Notes: generated from the letters alone by a model not told the origin. Counted from the first letter of the stretch, positions 1 through 7,544 are shown. The stretch is 11,033 nucleotides of DNA from Sergeia podlipaevii (GCA_030849805.1 JASANZ010001709.1:1-11033); one strand, 5' to 3'. A program made the numbers and translations.

Positions 1-3000
1 TCGCGGTACCGCAGCGCAACGTCGCGGAACTCAAGCGACCCGGCGCTCACAACGTGCTGGGCAGGAAGCGTCGGGCTCCCAGGAGCCTCAACAACGACAT
101 CATGTTCTCTGCTCCCCTCTGCCCCTTCAACGTCCACCCCTTCGTCCACCACGTCAGCCTCTTCCTTCGCCAGCTTACCCTTCACAAGAGTAACGATCTC
201 CGGCATGTTTTCATGGCCAATTTCGTTGACATAGTGAAGAATGCGCTCTACACAATTCATGTTGGCCTCCACCGTTGCCGCCTGACGCACGACCCAGTTG
301 AGCGTCTCGGTGAGAGTGAGAGCCATGGTGAGAGAGAGGGACACCAGACCGACACTGTGCGTGGAGAAGTTCCAATTCTTCCCTAACACGCCAACAAGGG
401 CAACAAAAGCAATGATGACGCTGCTCACAAACTCAAGTCGCGTTCCGAGCCAGCGATTCGCGACGTTTTGCATGTAGAGCGCGCTGTAAACAGTATCAAG
501 GCGTTTCAAGCACTCTTGCATTGTGACATGAGCCTTATTGTATACTGCAATTGTTCCTTGGCCATTCACGGACTCCTCAATCAGTGTGAAGACTGGCGAG
601 TGAGCTATACTCGCGATACGACGCGTTTCGCGGTTCGATGCGCTGTAGACTTGCATCAATTTGTAATAGATAAAACCGCTGGGCAGCACTGCAAGTAGCA
701 CATAAGGCTGAGCAACAGTCATGAGGGCAATGGTGGAGAGCATGGAGAATATGTACTGCAGAAGAAAAAGATAATTCTCGCTGAGTACATCGTCCACGAT
801 ACTCGTGTCCTTGGTAAAGCGGTTCAGGATACGACCCATTGGTGTCGTGTCGAAGAACTCAACGCTCGCGGTGCCCACGGAGGCTAGCAGTGAGCGATGC
901 ATATTGCCGCTCCCGATGAGCATCACACGATAGCACAAGAATCCACGGATGGGGGATGAAAACATGCCAAAAAAGACGACGGCAAGATAGCCGTAGAGAT
1001 AGGTCGCGCTGCTCAGAGAGAACGCATCTGTAGACCATACGGAGAGCCATACGCCGTTGAGTACGTTAACACACTCAGTTATCAAAAAAGCGCCAAGTAG
1101 GAAGCACCACATCCCATAACCGCCGCATGCCCGGAAGTAGGCCTTATACGTTGGCCATGGCACGCTGCCAATGGCCTTCTCTTCCACTGTCATGAGCGCT
1201 GCGCGCGAGGCACGTGCCTGCTCCTCGTCTTCTTCTCCTGCCTCACTAGCGTCCTGCTTCCCCTCCCGCTTCTCCTTCTTATCCTCTTCGTTGGTAGCGT
1301 CCTCCGTCCCTTCCGCAGCGGAGGCTTCCTCCTCCTCCTCTGTCCTCTCCTTACCGTTTGACGGCGCCTTCTCCCCGTCGTGTACCTCGTCAGCCTTGGC
1401 TGCTTCCTCCATGTCAGCTTCCACGCACTTGCCAACCTCAGCAGCCTTGTAAGACACGTAATCCCCAGAAAAAAGAACTCGACCGTGGCTCAGCACAACG
1501 ATATGATCTGCCTCGGGAAGTAGATGGATGTGATGAGTAGCGAGCACGCGCGTCTTGCCCTGTAGCGTGCCAAGGATAACATCTTCCATGATTTTTGCGC
1601 CAACGTGCGCGTCCAGCGCGGAGAGCGGGTCGTCCAGCAGGTACATCTCGCGGTTCGCGTACACCGCACGCGCGAGGCTCACACGCGCCTTCTGCCCACC
1701 GCTCAGATTCACGCCCTTCTCACCAATCTCCGTCTCAAGGCCGCTCGCCAGAACTTTGAGGTCCATATCAAGTTGGCATGTCTTCACGACTTCTGCCAGC
1801 CGCTCGGGGTCCTCCTCAGTGAAAAATAGAATGTTGCCACGCACCGTCGCGTTCATGATCCACGGCTGCTGCGGCACGTACGCGATGCTCTTTGTGGCCC
1901 AAATATCGCCCATAGAAGGTTCGTACTCCCCCAGAAGCGACCCCAAGAGGGTTGACTTGCCACAACCAGTCGCGCCGACAATTATGGTGAGCTTGCCTTC
2001 GGGAAAGATGAGGTTTACATCCGTCAAAAGATCCTTCGGCAGTAATTGGTGGAGTCTGTCGCCATCGCCCTCGCCTTCCCCACCACCACCACCACCACCA
2101 TGCTCCTCCACTGCCGCAACATCCTGAATGGTACCATCGACTCCTTGGGGAAGGATATTGGGGCTCTCCTCAGGCTCCTGCACACGCCGCCATTCTCCTT
2201 CCGGCACCGTCCGCTTCTTGAACCAGAGCATTGTGCGAGCGAAAGCGGTTGTGGCTCGCGACTCATACTTTGGCAATGCTTGAGGCATGTAGGTGCGGAT
2301 AGTAGCGTCATCAAAAGCAGCGGATGCGCCACTCGCATATACGTCTTGAATGTCGCGAACATGAGACTCGCTGTCGTCGCACTCCATAAACGCAGTGAGG
2401 CGACGCGTAGACACAAGACACTGCAACACGGCAGAGACAATGATAGGAATCATGAAAAAAGGAATGCGCATGATGTTGAGCAGTGCAATGGTGGGGAACA
2501 CCACAGTCGGGGTAAGATCATTCCCCGTCAGATAGTAGAGCACAAAAACAACAGAGATAACCAAAATGGGTGTGGCACCATCCACACACATAAAGGCAAC
2601 GTACGATTTTTGAATTTGTTTGAGCAGCGCCAGCTCACGCGCGCGGGCTCGCTCAATGAGAGTGAGAAAGCGAGGCTCCCACCCCATAAACTTGACAATG
2701 CGGATGCCGCTGAGCATTTCGTTGGTACGGCGGATGCGAGCGTCAGTCACAGTGGCCATGCGCTCGCGGATGTCCTGCTGCCACTTGGAGAGAACACCCT
2801 GCAGAGGAAAGGTGACTGCAAGCACAATGAGCGCCGAAAGCGCACACCACCCCACGAGGCGGTAAAGAAGACCAATGCACATGGCAAGCTGAAGAGGCGC
2901 GCTGACAAAGTACACCACATACCAATTGAGAGAACCCACGTTGTCCACATCGTTGGCGACCATGTTCATAATGCGGCCCACCGACATTTCCGGCAGCAGC

Positions 3001-4133
3001 AGCGACTTGTGTGCAATCGTGAGGCACTTCTCAAAGACCAGCGCCATCGAGGAGGTCTCAAAAACAGCCGCTGCGCGGATGCCGATATGATCATATTTGT
3101 GCCCCATGACGCTCTGTACCACGCTCACAACGAAGACTCCCGCCACGAGGCCAATCCCGCGCGGCCACGAGGGTGTCTCGCTCTGCAGGTAATCAACAAA
3201 GTACTCAAGTAGTACCGGCACGAGCACTGCGCAGAAGTCAGACAACAGTTTCGGCGGCAACTGCATCCATAGGTGACGCCAGTGGGCCCTTGAAATACTC
3301 CTGATCAGATCAGGGGCGGAGGGCAGCGGAGGTAGTTGTGCGCCAAGGCCGTGCCTGGGGAGCAGCTCCACAAGTCCAATCGGCTCGCACGAGCAAGACT
3401 CCACCACAGTCTCGTCTTGCTCTGACATGGTACCGTCCGCCCTACGAGTGCAGCGCTTCAGTTTAGAGTAAAAGAGCCTCTCACCGTGTACCGTACCGCA
3501 GTGCAGTGCCTCGGGACTACCTCTCGCCGCATGCCGCCGGTTACGTGGCGCCACAGTCCACTCAATGCCAGCCACCAGAGCGCGTGGGTAGTCGGATTGC
3601 TGTACGTACCCAACCCACCGCAGCCATCCATGTGTTTCGGGCTCTCCCACGCGCTTCACCTCGCTCCCAATGTACGCATCCCACGTGTGAGCAGCGCGAA
3701 TGTCCTTGTGAGTGTGCCGTGAGAGGGCACGTCCAATGTGGTAGGTGCGATGCTCGCGCGTGGGACGCGGTAAGTCCGCCTCAGTGATGGTACCAGCCGC
3801 GGCCTTATAGATGAAATCGCCAATCCAGCCATAGTAAAAGCACTGAAAAAGGTTCGCCTTGTCTTCGGCCGTCGGGTCGTAGGGTGGCTCCGGGCCCCAT
3901 AAGTGGTCCAGCCGGCGCATAGCGTGATATTCAGCGCGTCGCTGGCGTCTCAGAGAAGCTGTCGGGTCACACAGTGTAGGCACGAGCGCGGAGGACGAAG
4001 AGCAGCAGCTTGCCGTGCATGTGCAGACACTGCACTTTTGACTGCATTCGCCACACACTCGTACCATATCGTAATCAATGTTGCCCGCGGCTGTACAGCA
4101 GTTACCATCACTGCACGTGTTTGCTGGGGGCAT
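1..4133 (-). CDS. ABCC-family (MRP/PGPA-like) ABC transporter, 3' end missing
   Basis: The frame is open from ATG 4133 to the left edge, giving 1377 codons without a stop; an in-frame TAA lies upstream at 4221-4223. Order of parts: Cys-rich N-terminus (residues 1-55), a conserved cytosolic block with FYYGWIGDFIYKA (about 98-110), TMD1 (about 296-575), NBD1, an acidic linker (about 904-972), TMD2 (about 1000-1285), and the first strand of NBD2 at the edge. NBD1 has Walker A GATGCGKST at 720-728, a Q-loop in VPQQPW (753-758), signature LSGGQ at 810-814, Walker B LLDD at 832-835 and H-loop His867. Asp835 replaces the catalytic Glu, as is usual for ABCC NBD1. TMD2-end motif EANMNCVERI fits the family. 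ABCC proteins export thiol conjugates, metal-thiol complexes and drugs; which substrate applies here is unknown. An internal ATG at 3428 (residue 236) is rejected as the start because the conserved block lies upstream of it. Confidence 0.93.
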   Translation of the reverse strand, partial: MPPANTCSDGNCCTAAGNIDYDMVRVCGECSQKCSVCTCTASCCSSSSALVPTLCDPTASLRRQRRAEYHAMRRLDHLWGPEPPYDPTAEDKANLFQCFYYGWIGDFIYKAAAGTITEADLPRPTREHRTYHIGRALSRHTHKDIRAAHTWDAYIGSEVKRVGEPETHGWLRWVGYVQQSDYPRALVAGIEWTVAPRNRRHAARGSPEALHCGTVHGERLFYSKLKRCTRRADGTMSEQDETVVESCSCEPIGLVELLPRHGLGAQLPPLPSAPDLIRSISRAHWRHLWMQLPPKLLSDFCAVLVPVLLEYFVDYLQSETPSWPRGIGLVAGVFVVSVVQSVMGHKYDHIGIRAAAVFETSSMALVFEKCLTIAHKSLLLPEMSVGRIMNMVANDVDNVGSLNWYVVYFVSAPLQLAMCIGLLYRLVGWCALSALIVLAVTFPLQGVLSKWQQDIRERMATVTDARIRRTNEMLSGIRIVKFMGWEPRFLTLIERARARELALLKQIQKSYVAFMCVDGATPILVISVVFVLYYLTGNDLTPTVVFPTIALLNIMRIPFFMIPIIVSAVLQCLVSTRRLTAFMECDDSESHVRDIQDVYASGASAAFDDATIRTYMPQALPKYESRATTAFARTMLWFKKRTVPEGEWRRVQEPEESPNILPQGVDGTIQDVAAVEEHGGGGGGGEGEGDGDRLHQLLPKDLLTDVNLIFPEGKLTIIVGATGCGKSTLLGSLLGEYEPSMGDIWATKSIAYVPQQPWIMNATVRGNILFFTEEDPERLAEVVKTCQLDMDLKVLASGLETEIGEKGVNLSGGQKARVSLARAVYANREMYLLDDPLSALDAHVGAKIMEDVILGTLQGKTRVLATHHIHLLPEADHIVVLSHGRVLFSGDYVSYKAAEVGKCVEADMEEAAKADEVHDGEKAPSNGKERTEEEEEASAAEGTEDATNEEDKKEKREGKQDASEAGEEDEEQARASRAALMTVEEKAIGSVPWPTYKAYFRACGGYGMWCFLLGAFLITECVNVLNGVWLSVWSTDAFSLSSATYLYGYLAVVFFGMFSSPIRGFLCYRVMLIGSGNMHRSLLASVGTASVEFFDTTPMGRILNRFTKDTSIVDDVLSENYLFLLQYIFSMLSTIALMTVAQPYVLLAVLPSGFIYYKLMQVYSASNRETRRIASIAHSPVFTLIEESVNGQGTIAVYNKAHVTMQECLKRLDTVYSALYMQNVANRWLGTRLEFVSSVIIAFVALVGVLGKNWNFSTHSVGLVSLSLTMALTLTETLNWVVRQAATVEANMNCVERILHYVNEIGHENMPEIVTLVKGKLAKEEADVVDEGVDVEGAEGSREHDVVVEAPGSPTLPAQHVVSAGSLEFRDVALRYR
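2081..2102 (-). repeat. in-frame GGT repeat coding for polyglycine in the ABC protein
   Basis: Six GGT codons followed by GGG encode seven glycines (residues 679-685), then an E/G/D-rich stretch. The repeat lies in the insert between TMD1 and Walker A of NBD1. It stays in frame, so length variants would only change a flexible loop. Confidence 0.8.
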
Positions 4134-4135
4134 AG

Positions 4136-4156
4136 TAATAATAATAATAATAATAA
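4136..4156 (-). repeat. (TTA)7 trinucleotide repeat in the ABC leader
   Basis: Seven perfect TAA units on the plus strand, read as TTA on the coding strand. They sit two bases upstream of the ATG at 4133, inside the predicted 5' UTR. Such a repeat is prone to length change. Because it lies before the ATG, it would change leader length and not the protein. Confidence 0.85.
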
Positions 4157-4189
4157 ATTGGATTGAAATTTTTGAGGCTTTATATTCAC

Positions 4190-4204
4190 CTAAAAAAATA
4201 AGTT
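4190..4204 (-). promoter_or_regulatory. candidate trans-splice acceptor for the ABC gene
   Basis: On the minus strand a T-rich tract (CTTATTTTTTT) ends directly in AG at 4191-4190. Splicing here would give a 56-base leader, and the first ATG in that leader is 4133, which supports that start. The pyrimidine tract is short and interrupted, so another acceptor is possible. Confidence 0.4.
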
Positions 4205-4866
4205 TTGTTGACGTAACTACTTATTTTAAATGCTTTTTTTTTTTCAAAATATATTTTGTATCTTTTTTTTTTTATTGCTGAGCTTCTTTCTGGTAAGTCT
4301 CTGAGAGACACACCGTCTTCACGGGAATACTATTTTTCTGTGTTTGTTTTGCTCTTGTTGAATATAGTACCACTACTAATGAAAAATAACAAAATATTTA
4401 TTAGTGTATATATAGTTTTCTTTATCTCTTTTGCCAGCTGAGAACCCTTTTGAATCAATGATTTGTAAAAGAGAGAGACAGCTTCTCTGCTAAAATCAAT
4501 GAAAAAAGCAGTCTACAACTAAACACTGATGAAAAATATTAAAGAGCGAGAAATAAAAATGAATAAGTTGAGGAAAGGAGTTTGGACGTGCATGAACGCC
4601 GGCATAATGGCTACTCAACATCCAATACAACATATTTCCAATTCCTATGCAGCATTGTGCCATGTATCTCCTACTACACCAAAAATGTCGTTGGAACACT
4701 AGTAGCCTGTCTATTTTCATTTTTCTTTCCCTCTCTTATTCTTCAAGGAATAAAAATAAAATATTGAGTCACTGTTCTCACGCATATCGTACACAACATA
4801 AGCAAGTCAGAAGACTGTATTGGTGCGACTACTTCTTTTTCTGTTGTTGTTCGAACGCAACAAAGG

Positions 4867-4888
4867 CACACACACACACACACACACA
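4867..4888. repeat. (CA)11 microsatellite
   Basis: Eleven uninterrupted CA units, followed after a short gap by a further short CA tract (about 4899-4907) and then a TA tract. Confidence 0.9.
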
Positions 4889-4909
4889 TACAACTCAGCA
4901 CACACACCC

Positions 4910-4925
4910 TATATATATATATATT
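4910..4925. repeat. (TA)n microsatellite
   Basis: About eight TA units next to the CA repeats in the Yip1-ABC spacer. Confidence 0.85.
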
Positions 4926-5059
4926 GTTTGCGGTGTCAAGCACCAGCTGCATCATCCTCGAACCAAGTGAGACAGTGAAGAATGCATTCGCACAAGGGCA
5001 CCCGCCTCCCCAATAATTCCCTCCCCCTTTTTTTGTTGTTGCTTTCCACAATCATTTTT

Positions 5060-5102
5060 GTCTCTTCTCTCTCTCTCATATATATGTATGTATGTATGTA
5101 TA
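5060..5102. repeat. compound TC / TA / TATG microsatellite
   Basis: A run of TC units passes into TA units and then about four copies of TATG. This tract is pyrimidine-rich at its left end on the plus strand, that is purine-rich on the transcribed sense strand. Confidence 0.8.
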
Positions 5103-5235
5103 GAAAAACGAACAAAAAAGAAGAACTCAAATCAAATCAAAATCAAAGAAAAATATTCTTTAAAAGCAACCATATCAAAATAGCCTTTCGATTCACGATA
5201 ACAATCATGCTGGCAAACGCCAACACAATAAAGGA

Positions 5236-5255
5236 GCCTGTCACGTAAGACAGGC
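5236..5255. other. perfect 7-bp GC-rich hairpin downstream of the Yip1 gene
   Basis: GCCTGTC at 5236-5242 pairs perfectly with GACAGGC at 5249-5255 around a six-base loop. It lies about 90 bases past the Yip1 stop and just downstream, in the sense direction, of a pyrimidine tract. A role in 3'-end processing is only a guess. Confidence 0.5.
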
Positions 5256-5263
5256 ATTTAGAC

Positions 5264-5293
5264 AGAGAGAGAGAAAAAAAAAAAGAAAGGGGG
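5264..5293 (-). promoter_or_regulatory. polypyrimidine tract after the Yip1 gene
   Basis: On the minus strand this reads C5, T-rich, then CT repeats, about 50 bases past the stop at 5343. In trypanosomatids, polyadenylation of the upstream gene is coupled to the next pyrimidine tract, so this may help set the Yip1 mRNA 3' end. It is about 1.1 kb from the ABC ATG. Confidence 0.4.
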
Positions 5294-5342
5294 ACCCGAT
5301 ACCTTCGCATCTACAGACACTCCCTTCATCTAGCAAGCCTGC

Positions 5343-5909
5343 TTAAACCCCCACCACCACCATCCATGTCATAAAGAAATAGAAGAGAGCTACGGGGTAA
5401 ATGACCAGTGCCTCCCGCTCCGACTTGGAGGTACCCTTAAAAAAATGCAATGCTGCCCAACATGCCCACGACCAGACCACAACAGACACAATCAGATTTA
5501 CCCAGAAGATGGGTACAATCAGAGCAATAATGGCGCCGATGCAGGTCGGAGCAAGGCAGTACCCCATTACACAGACTGTCTGCATAAAGGAAATGGTGCT
5601 ACCTAGCAGCTTAGCGTTGAGCGACACGACGCCAGAGCCGACGAAGACGAGCACAAACACAGCTGAAAAGATTAGTCCGCCTTGATCTTCACCTGCCGTA
5701 CTGGCCAACACAACCGCGAGGATAAGAGAGAGGAGAAGAGGACCCCAGAGATCCCAATCACGGAGCTCCTGCCCTCGGCTGAGAGGAGGGCACACTACAA
5801 CCAACATCTTGCGTCCAATGGCAATCGCATCGCGCTTAAGTGTCTCGAGGACAGGCTCATCTAAGGTAGAAATCGACTCCGCGGAAGCCTCGACATAGAT
5901 TTCAGACAT
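5343..5909 (-). CDS. YIPF6: Yip1-domain family protein, YIPF6/Yip4 type
   Basis: A 188-residue protein ending in TAA at 5345-5343. It has a short cytosolic N-terminus, then about five closely packed hydrophobic segments (roughly 57-71, 79-97, 106-134, 136-156 and 168-187). The YIPF6/Yip4 landmarks are in order: LDEPVLETLKRDAIAIGRK (16-34), RDWDLWGP (50-57), SLNAKLLG (96-103), SFMQTVCVMGYCLAP (107-121) and YPVALFYFFMTWM (171-183). Family members sit in ER/Golgi membranes, bind Rab GTPases and each other, and act in vesicle traffic. The protein is shorter than the roughly 235-residue yeast and human members, mainly at the N-terminus. The open frame extends upstream to about 6017 but without an ATG, so 5909 is the start. 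I am confident of the family; the exact Yip paralogue is inferred from the motifs. Confidence 0.9.
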   Translation of the reverse strand: MSEIYVEASAESISTLDEPVLETLKRDAIAIGRKMLVVVCPPLSRGQELRDWDLWGPLLLSLILAVVLASTAGEDQGGLIFSAVFVLVFVGSGVVSLNAKLLGSTISFMQTVCVMGYCLAPTCIGAIIALIVPIFWVNLIVSVVVWSWACWAALHFFKGTSKSEREALVIYPVALFYFFMTWMVVVGV

Positions 5910-6026
5910 GGCGATATTTCTGTCTCTCTCCTTACTTTTTTTTTCCTTTTCCTTTCGGTTGGACCGGTTGAGGATTACAATAGACACACAAAAATCGAAT
6001 GCACTTTCTGAAAGCACTCAAGTACA

Positions 6027-6061
6027 CTCGCAGTGTCCACAAACAAACAAACAAAAAAAAG
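6027..6061 (-). promoter_or_regulatory. candidate trans-splice acceptor for the Yip1 gene
   Basis: A T8 run followed by GTTT repeats on the minus strand is followed by the first AG at 6028-6027. The resulting leader of about 117 bases has no ATG before 5909. A longer T14 tract lies further upstream, and a CTTTCAG near 6008 is an alternative acceptor. Confidence 0.45.
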
Positions 6062-6292
6062 CAAACCAATGTACACGTTGAACAAACAAGCAAAAAAAAA
6101 AAAAAAGATCAGTACAATATGCTAGTGCATGTAAATCATTGGAAGAAAAATAAACAAGAAAAGGATCCTGTGTCTCAAATGGTCTCTATGTGTCACCTTT
6201 AACAGGGCACATAAAGTTTGTTGTTTTGAAGATAATATTGCGTGTTTGTAAATATGTGAAAGAGAAGCAAACGATAAATGTAAACGAGCAGA

Positions 6293-6313
6293 TAAAAATT
6301 AAAAATTAAAAAT
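6293..6313. repeat. (TAAAAAT)3 tandem repeat
   Basis: Three perfect adjacent seven-base units in the 3' region of the gene ending at 6462. Confidence 0.85.
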
Positions 6314-6461
6314 TAACGATAACTGTCCCGAAAGGTAACCTTCCACACAACATCATCGAGAGCAACGTTTCTTATCAAGCAGTACCTAATTCAATATGTT
6401 GAAAACTCGGGTGTTGTGAAAGTCAGATCTTCCCTTTGCACGCGTATCTATGCCAATCTTT

Positions 6462-7081
6462 TCAATCAAACCTAGAGGGTTCAACCTCCTTACTGCGCAA
6501 AGAGACGGGGATTAGCATCGCGGCTTCATCTTCCAACGCAGTACCAGCATCATCCATCACCTCTTCGGCGTCTATTGCGATATTATCAGTGACAGTTGAG
6601 GTCAGTCCCAAACTACGGGCATTGGCTGCCAGCTCCTCCGCCAACGCCTTCGCCACAATCATGTCCTCTGCAACTGCATCCTTCAGTTTACTGAGAGCTT
6701 CTGCAGCCTCTGCCTCGGCTTGTGCGCTCTGTGACTCTCGCCACTGTTGATCCGCCACCGCCTGCGCAAGCTGCTCTCTTCTGTCCGGAGCTGTAAGGTA
6801 GTAGATGAATGCCGTCATGGGCACGCACACAGCTGCAGGAAGCACAAGAAAAGCCCACGCCCTCTCGTCCCTCTGCAANAGTTCACTCCAGCTTCTGTGT
6901 CCACATTGCCTGCGTGCCCAACATTATGGAACATGTCGTTGGTGTGATGCATTCGGTTGCGATGCCTGAGGGCTTCTTGTCGAGGTATCAGCACCTCCGT
7001 GCGGTGAATGCGATCGTGGGGAGATGTAGTCAGCCTGCGGTACACGCGCCGCCATGACTGCCTCAGTTTCTCTCGAAGCAT
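6462..7081 (-). CDS. unrecognised membrane/coiled-coil protein, frame broken at an ambiguous base
   Basis: Two minus-strand frames together make one plausible gene. From ATG 7081 the first frame gives 67 residues to 6881: a basic N-terminus (MLREKLRQSWRRVYRRL) and an R/H-rich stretch. It meets the N at 6879 and soon degenerates. The second frame, from 6878 to TGA at 6464-6462, gives 138 residues: a hydrophobic span (WAFLVLPAAVCVPMTAFIYY), then a long Ala/Glu/Gln-rich helix likely to form a coiled coil, and an acidic tail. That frame has no ATG upstream before a TAA at 6926-6924. One extra unresolved base at the N would join them into about 206 residues. The first ATG after the predicted splice acceptor is 7081, which favours the joined reading. 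A minimal alternative starts at the internal ATG 6818 (118 residues). The basic N-terminus suggests mitochondria; function is unknown. Confidence 0.65.
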
Positions 7082-7111
7082 ACGGAAACCCAGCGAGAAT
7101 GCGTCTCGCGT

Positions 7112-7171
7112 CTGTTAATATGTATGTTTGTGTGTGTATGGACACAGAGAAAGAGAGAGAGAAAGCAAGTG
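7112..7171 (-). promoter_or_regulatory. trans-splice acceptor for the gene starting at 7081
   Basis: On the minus strand a CTTT/CT-rich tract (7166-7147) is followed by an AG-free stretch and the first AG at 7113-7112 (context TTAACAG). This gives a 30-base leader whose first ATG is 7081. It is one of the cleaner acceptors in the window. Confidence 0.6.
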
Positions 7172-7500
7172 ATGAATCCCAACAAAAAAAAGGAAATTTA
7201 AAGGAAGATCACGTAATAACACAACGCTGCTGCCGTTTCCCTTTTTTTCTTTTTTGGAAGCCAGGCAGAAGATGTCAAAAAAAAAAAAATGAAGAAGAGA
7301 AATATCTTCAATGACTACATACAACGTTAAGGAGAGAGAAAGAGCACCGACCCTGGCCCTGTCTAGGTGTGAACCATTTCGTTCTTTAGAAAAAAAAAAA
7401 GAAAAAAAAGTTGAAATGACATGACGCAGGAAAAGAGATGATGTGGCATACAGCAGAAAAGAAAAAATTTCATTCATACGCGCCGTACCTTCGGCATGTC

Positions 7501-7544
7501 GCAAAATGTTTTCTTTTTTTCGTTAAAGAAAAGAAAACGTTTGC
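7501..7544. other. long imperfect hairpin
   Basis: GCAAA at 7501-7505 pairs with TTTGC at 7540-7544. After a small asymmetric internal loop, GTTTTCTTTT at 7508-7517 pairs with AAAAGAAAAC at 7529-7538, closing on a loop of about 5 to 11 bases. This is about 15 base pairs in total. It lies in the 3' region of the gene ending at 7861, about 320 bases past its stop. Confidence 0.55.

Larger units (their letters stand above)
4134..5342. other. 1.2 kb spacer between the Yip1 and ABC genes
   Basis: No convincing gene. The spacer holds the ABC leader, two T11 runs (4234-4244 and 4263-4273) flanking the perfect palindrome CAAAATATATTTTG at 4245-4258, a 13-base inverted repeat at 4297-4309, several microsatellites, a GC-rich hairpin at 5236-5255 and a sense-strand pyrimidine tract at 5264-5293. 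A 74-codon minus-strand frame at 4496-4720 has no pyrimidine tract just upstream and no recognisable motif. Unlike the other spacers, much of it is pyrimidine-rich on the plus strand. Confidence 0.7.
5910..6461. other. spacer between the frame-broken gene and the Yip1 gene
   Basis: No gene seen. It holds the Yip1 leader with its acceptor and A-rich (sense T-rich) tracts around 6051-6107, three perfect tandem TAAAAAT units at 6293-6313, and otherwise AT-rich 3' UTR-like sequence. Confidence 0.7.

Noticed and set aside
2046..3212. A 388-codon open frame on the plus strand
   Set aside because: It is the antisense shadow of the ABC transporter, rich in His and Arg, with no recognisable domain. 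The opposite strand carries all the ABCC motifs in one frame.
3426..3428. ATG 3428 as the start of the ABC gene
   Set aside because: The same frame continues upstream without a stop to ATG 4133 and includes the conserved FYYGWIGDFIYKA block. 4133 is also the first ATG after a plausible splice acceptor.
4496..4720. A 74-codon minus-strand frame in the Yip1-ABC spacer
   Set aside because: AT-rich, no known motif, and the sequence just upstream on the sense strand is purine-rich, not a pyrimidine tract with an acceptor. A small gene cannot be fully excluded.
4136..5102. The repeated CA, TA, TATG and TAA tracts as a CRISPR array, origin or mobile element
   Set aside because: They are simple microsatellites. 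There are no spaced repeats, terminal repeats, target duplications or transposase.
5236..5255. A bacterial-type intrinsic terminator
   Set aside because: The genome is eukaryotic (trypanosomatid) by gene content and layout, and the stem is not followed by a T run in the transcript direction.
5910..6017. An N-terminal extension of the Yip1 protein up to 6017
   Set aside because: The extension has no ATG (only a GTG at 6017) and is very Lys/Arg/Glu-rich; it is leader sequence.
7115..7504. A 129-codon minus-strand frame
   Set aside because: It consists of Phe, Leu and Ser codons generated by pyrimidine tracts and overlaps the splice signal of the neighbouring gene.
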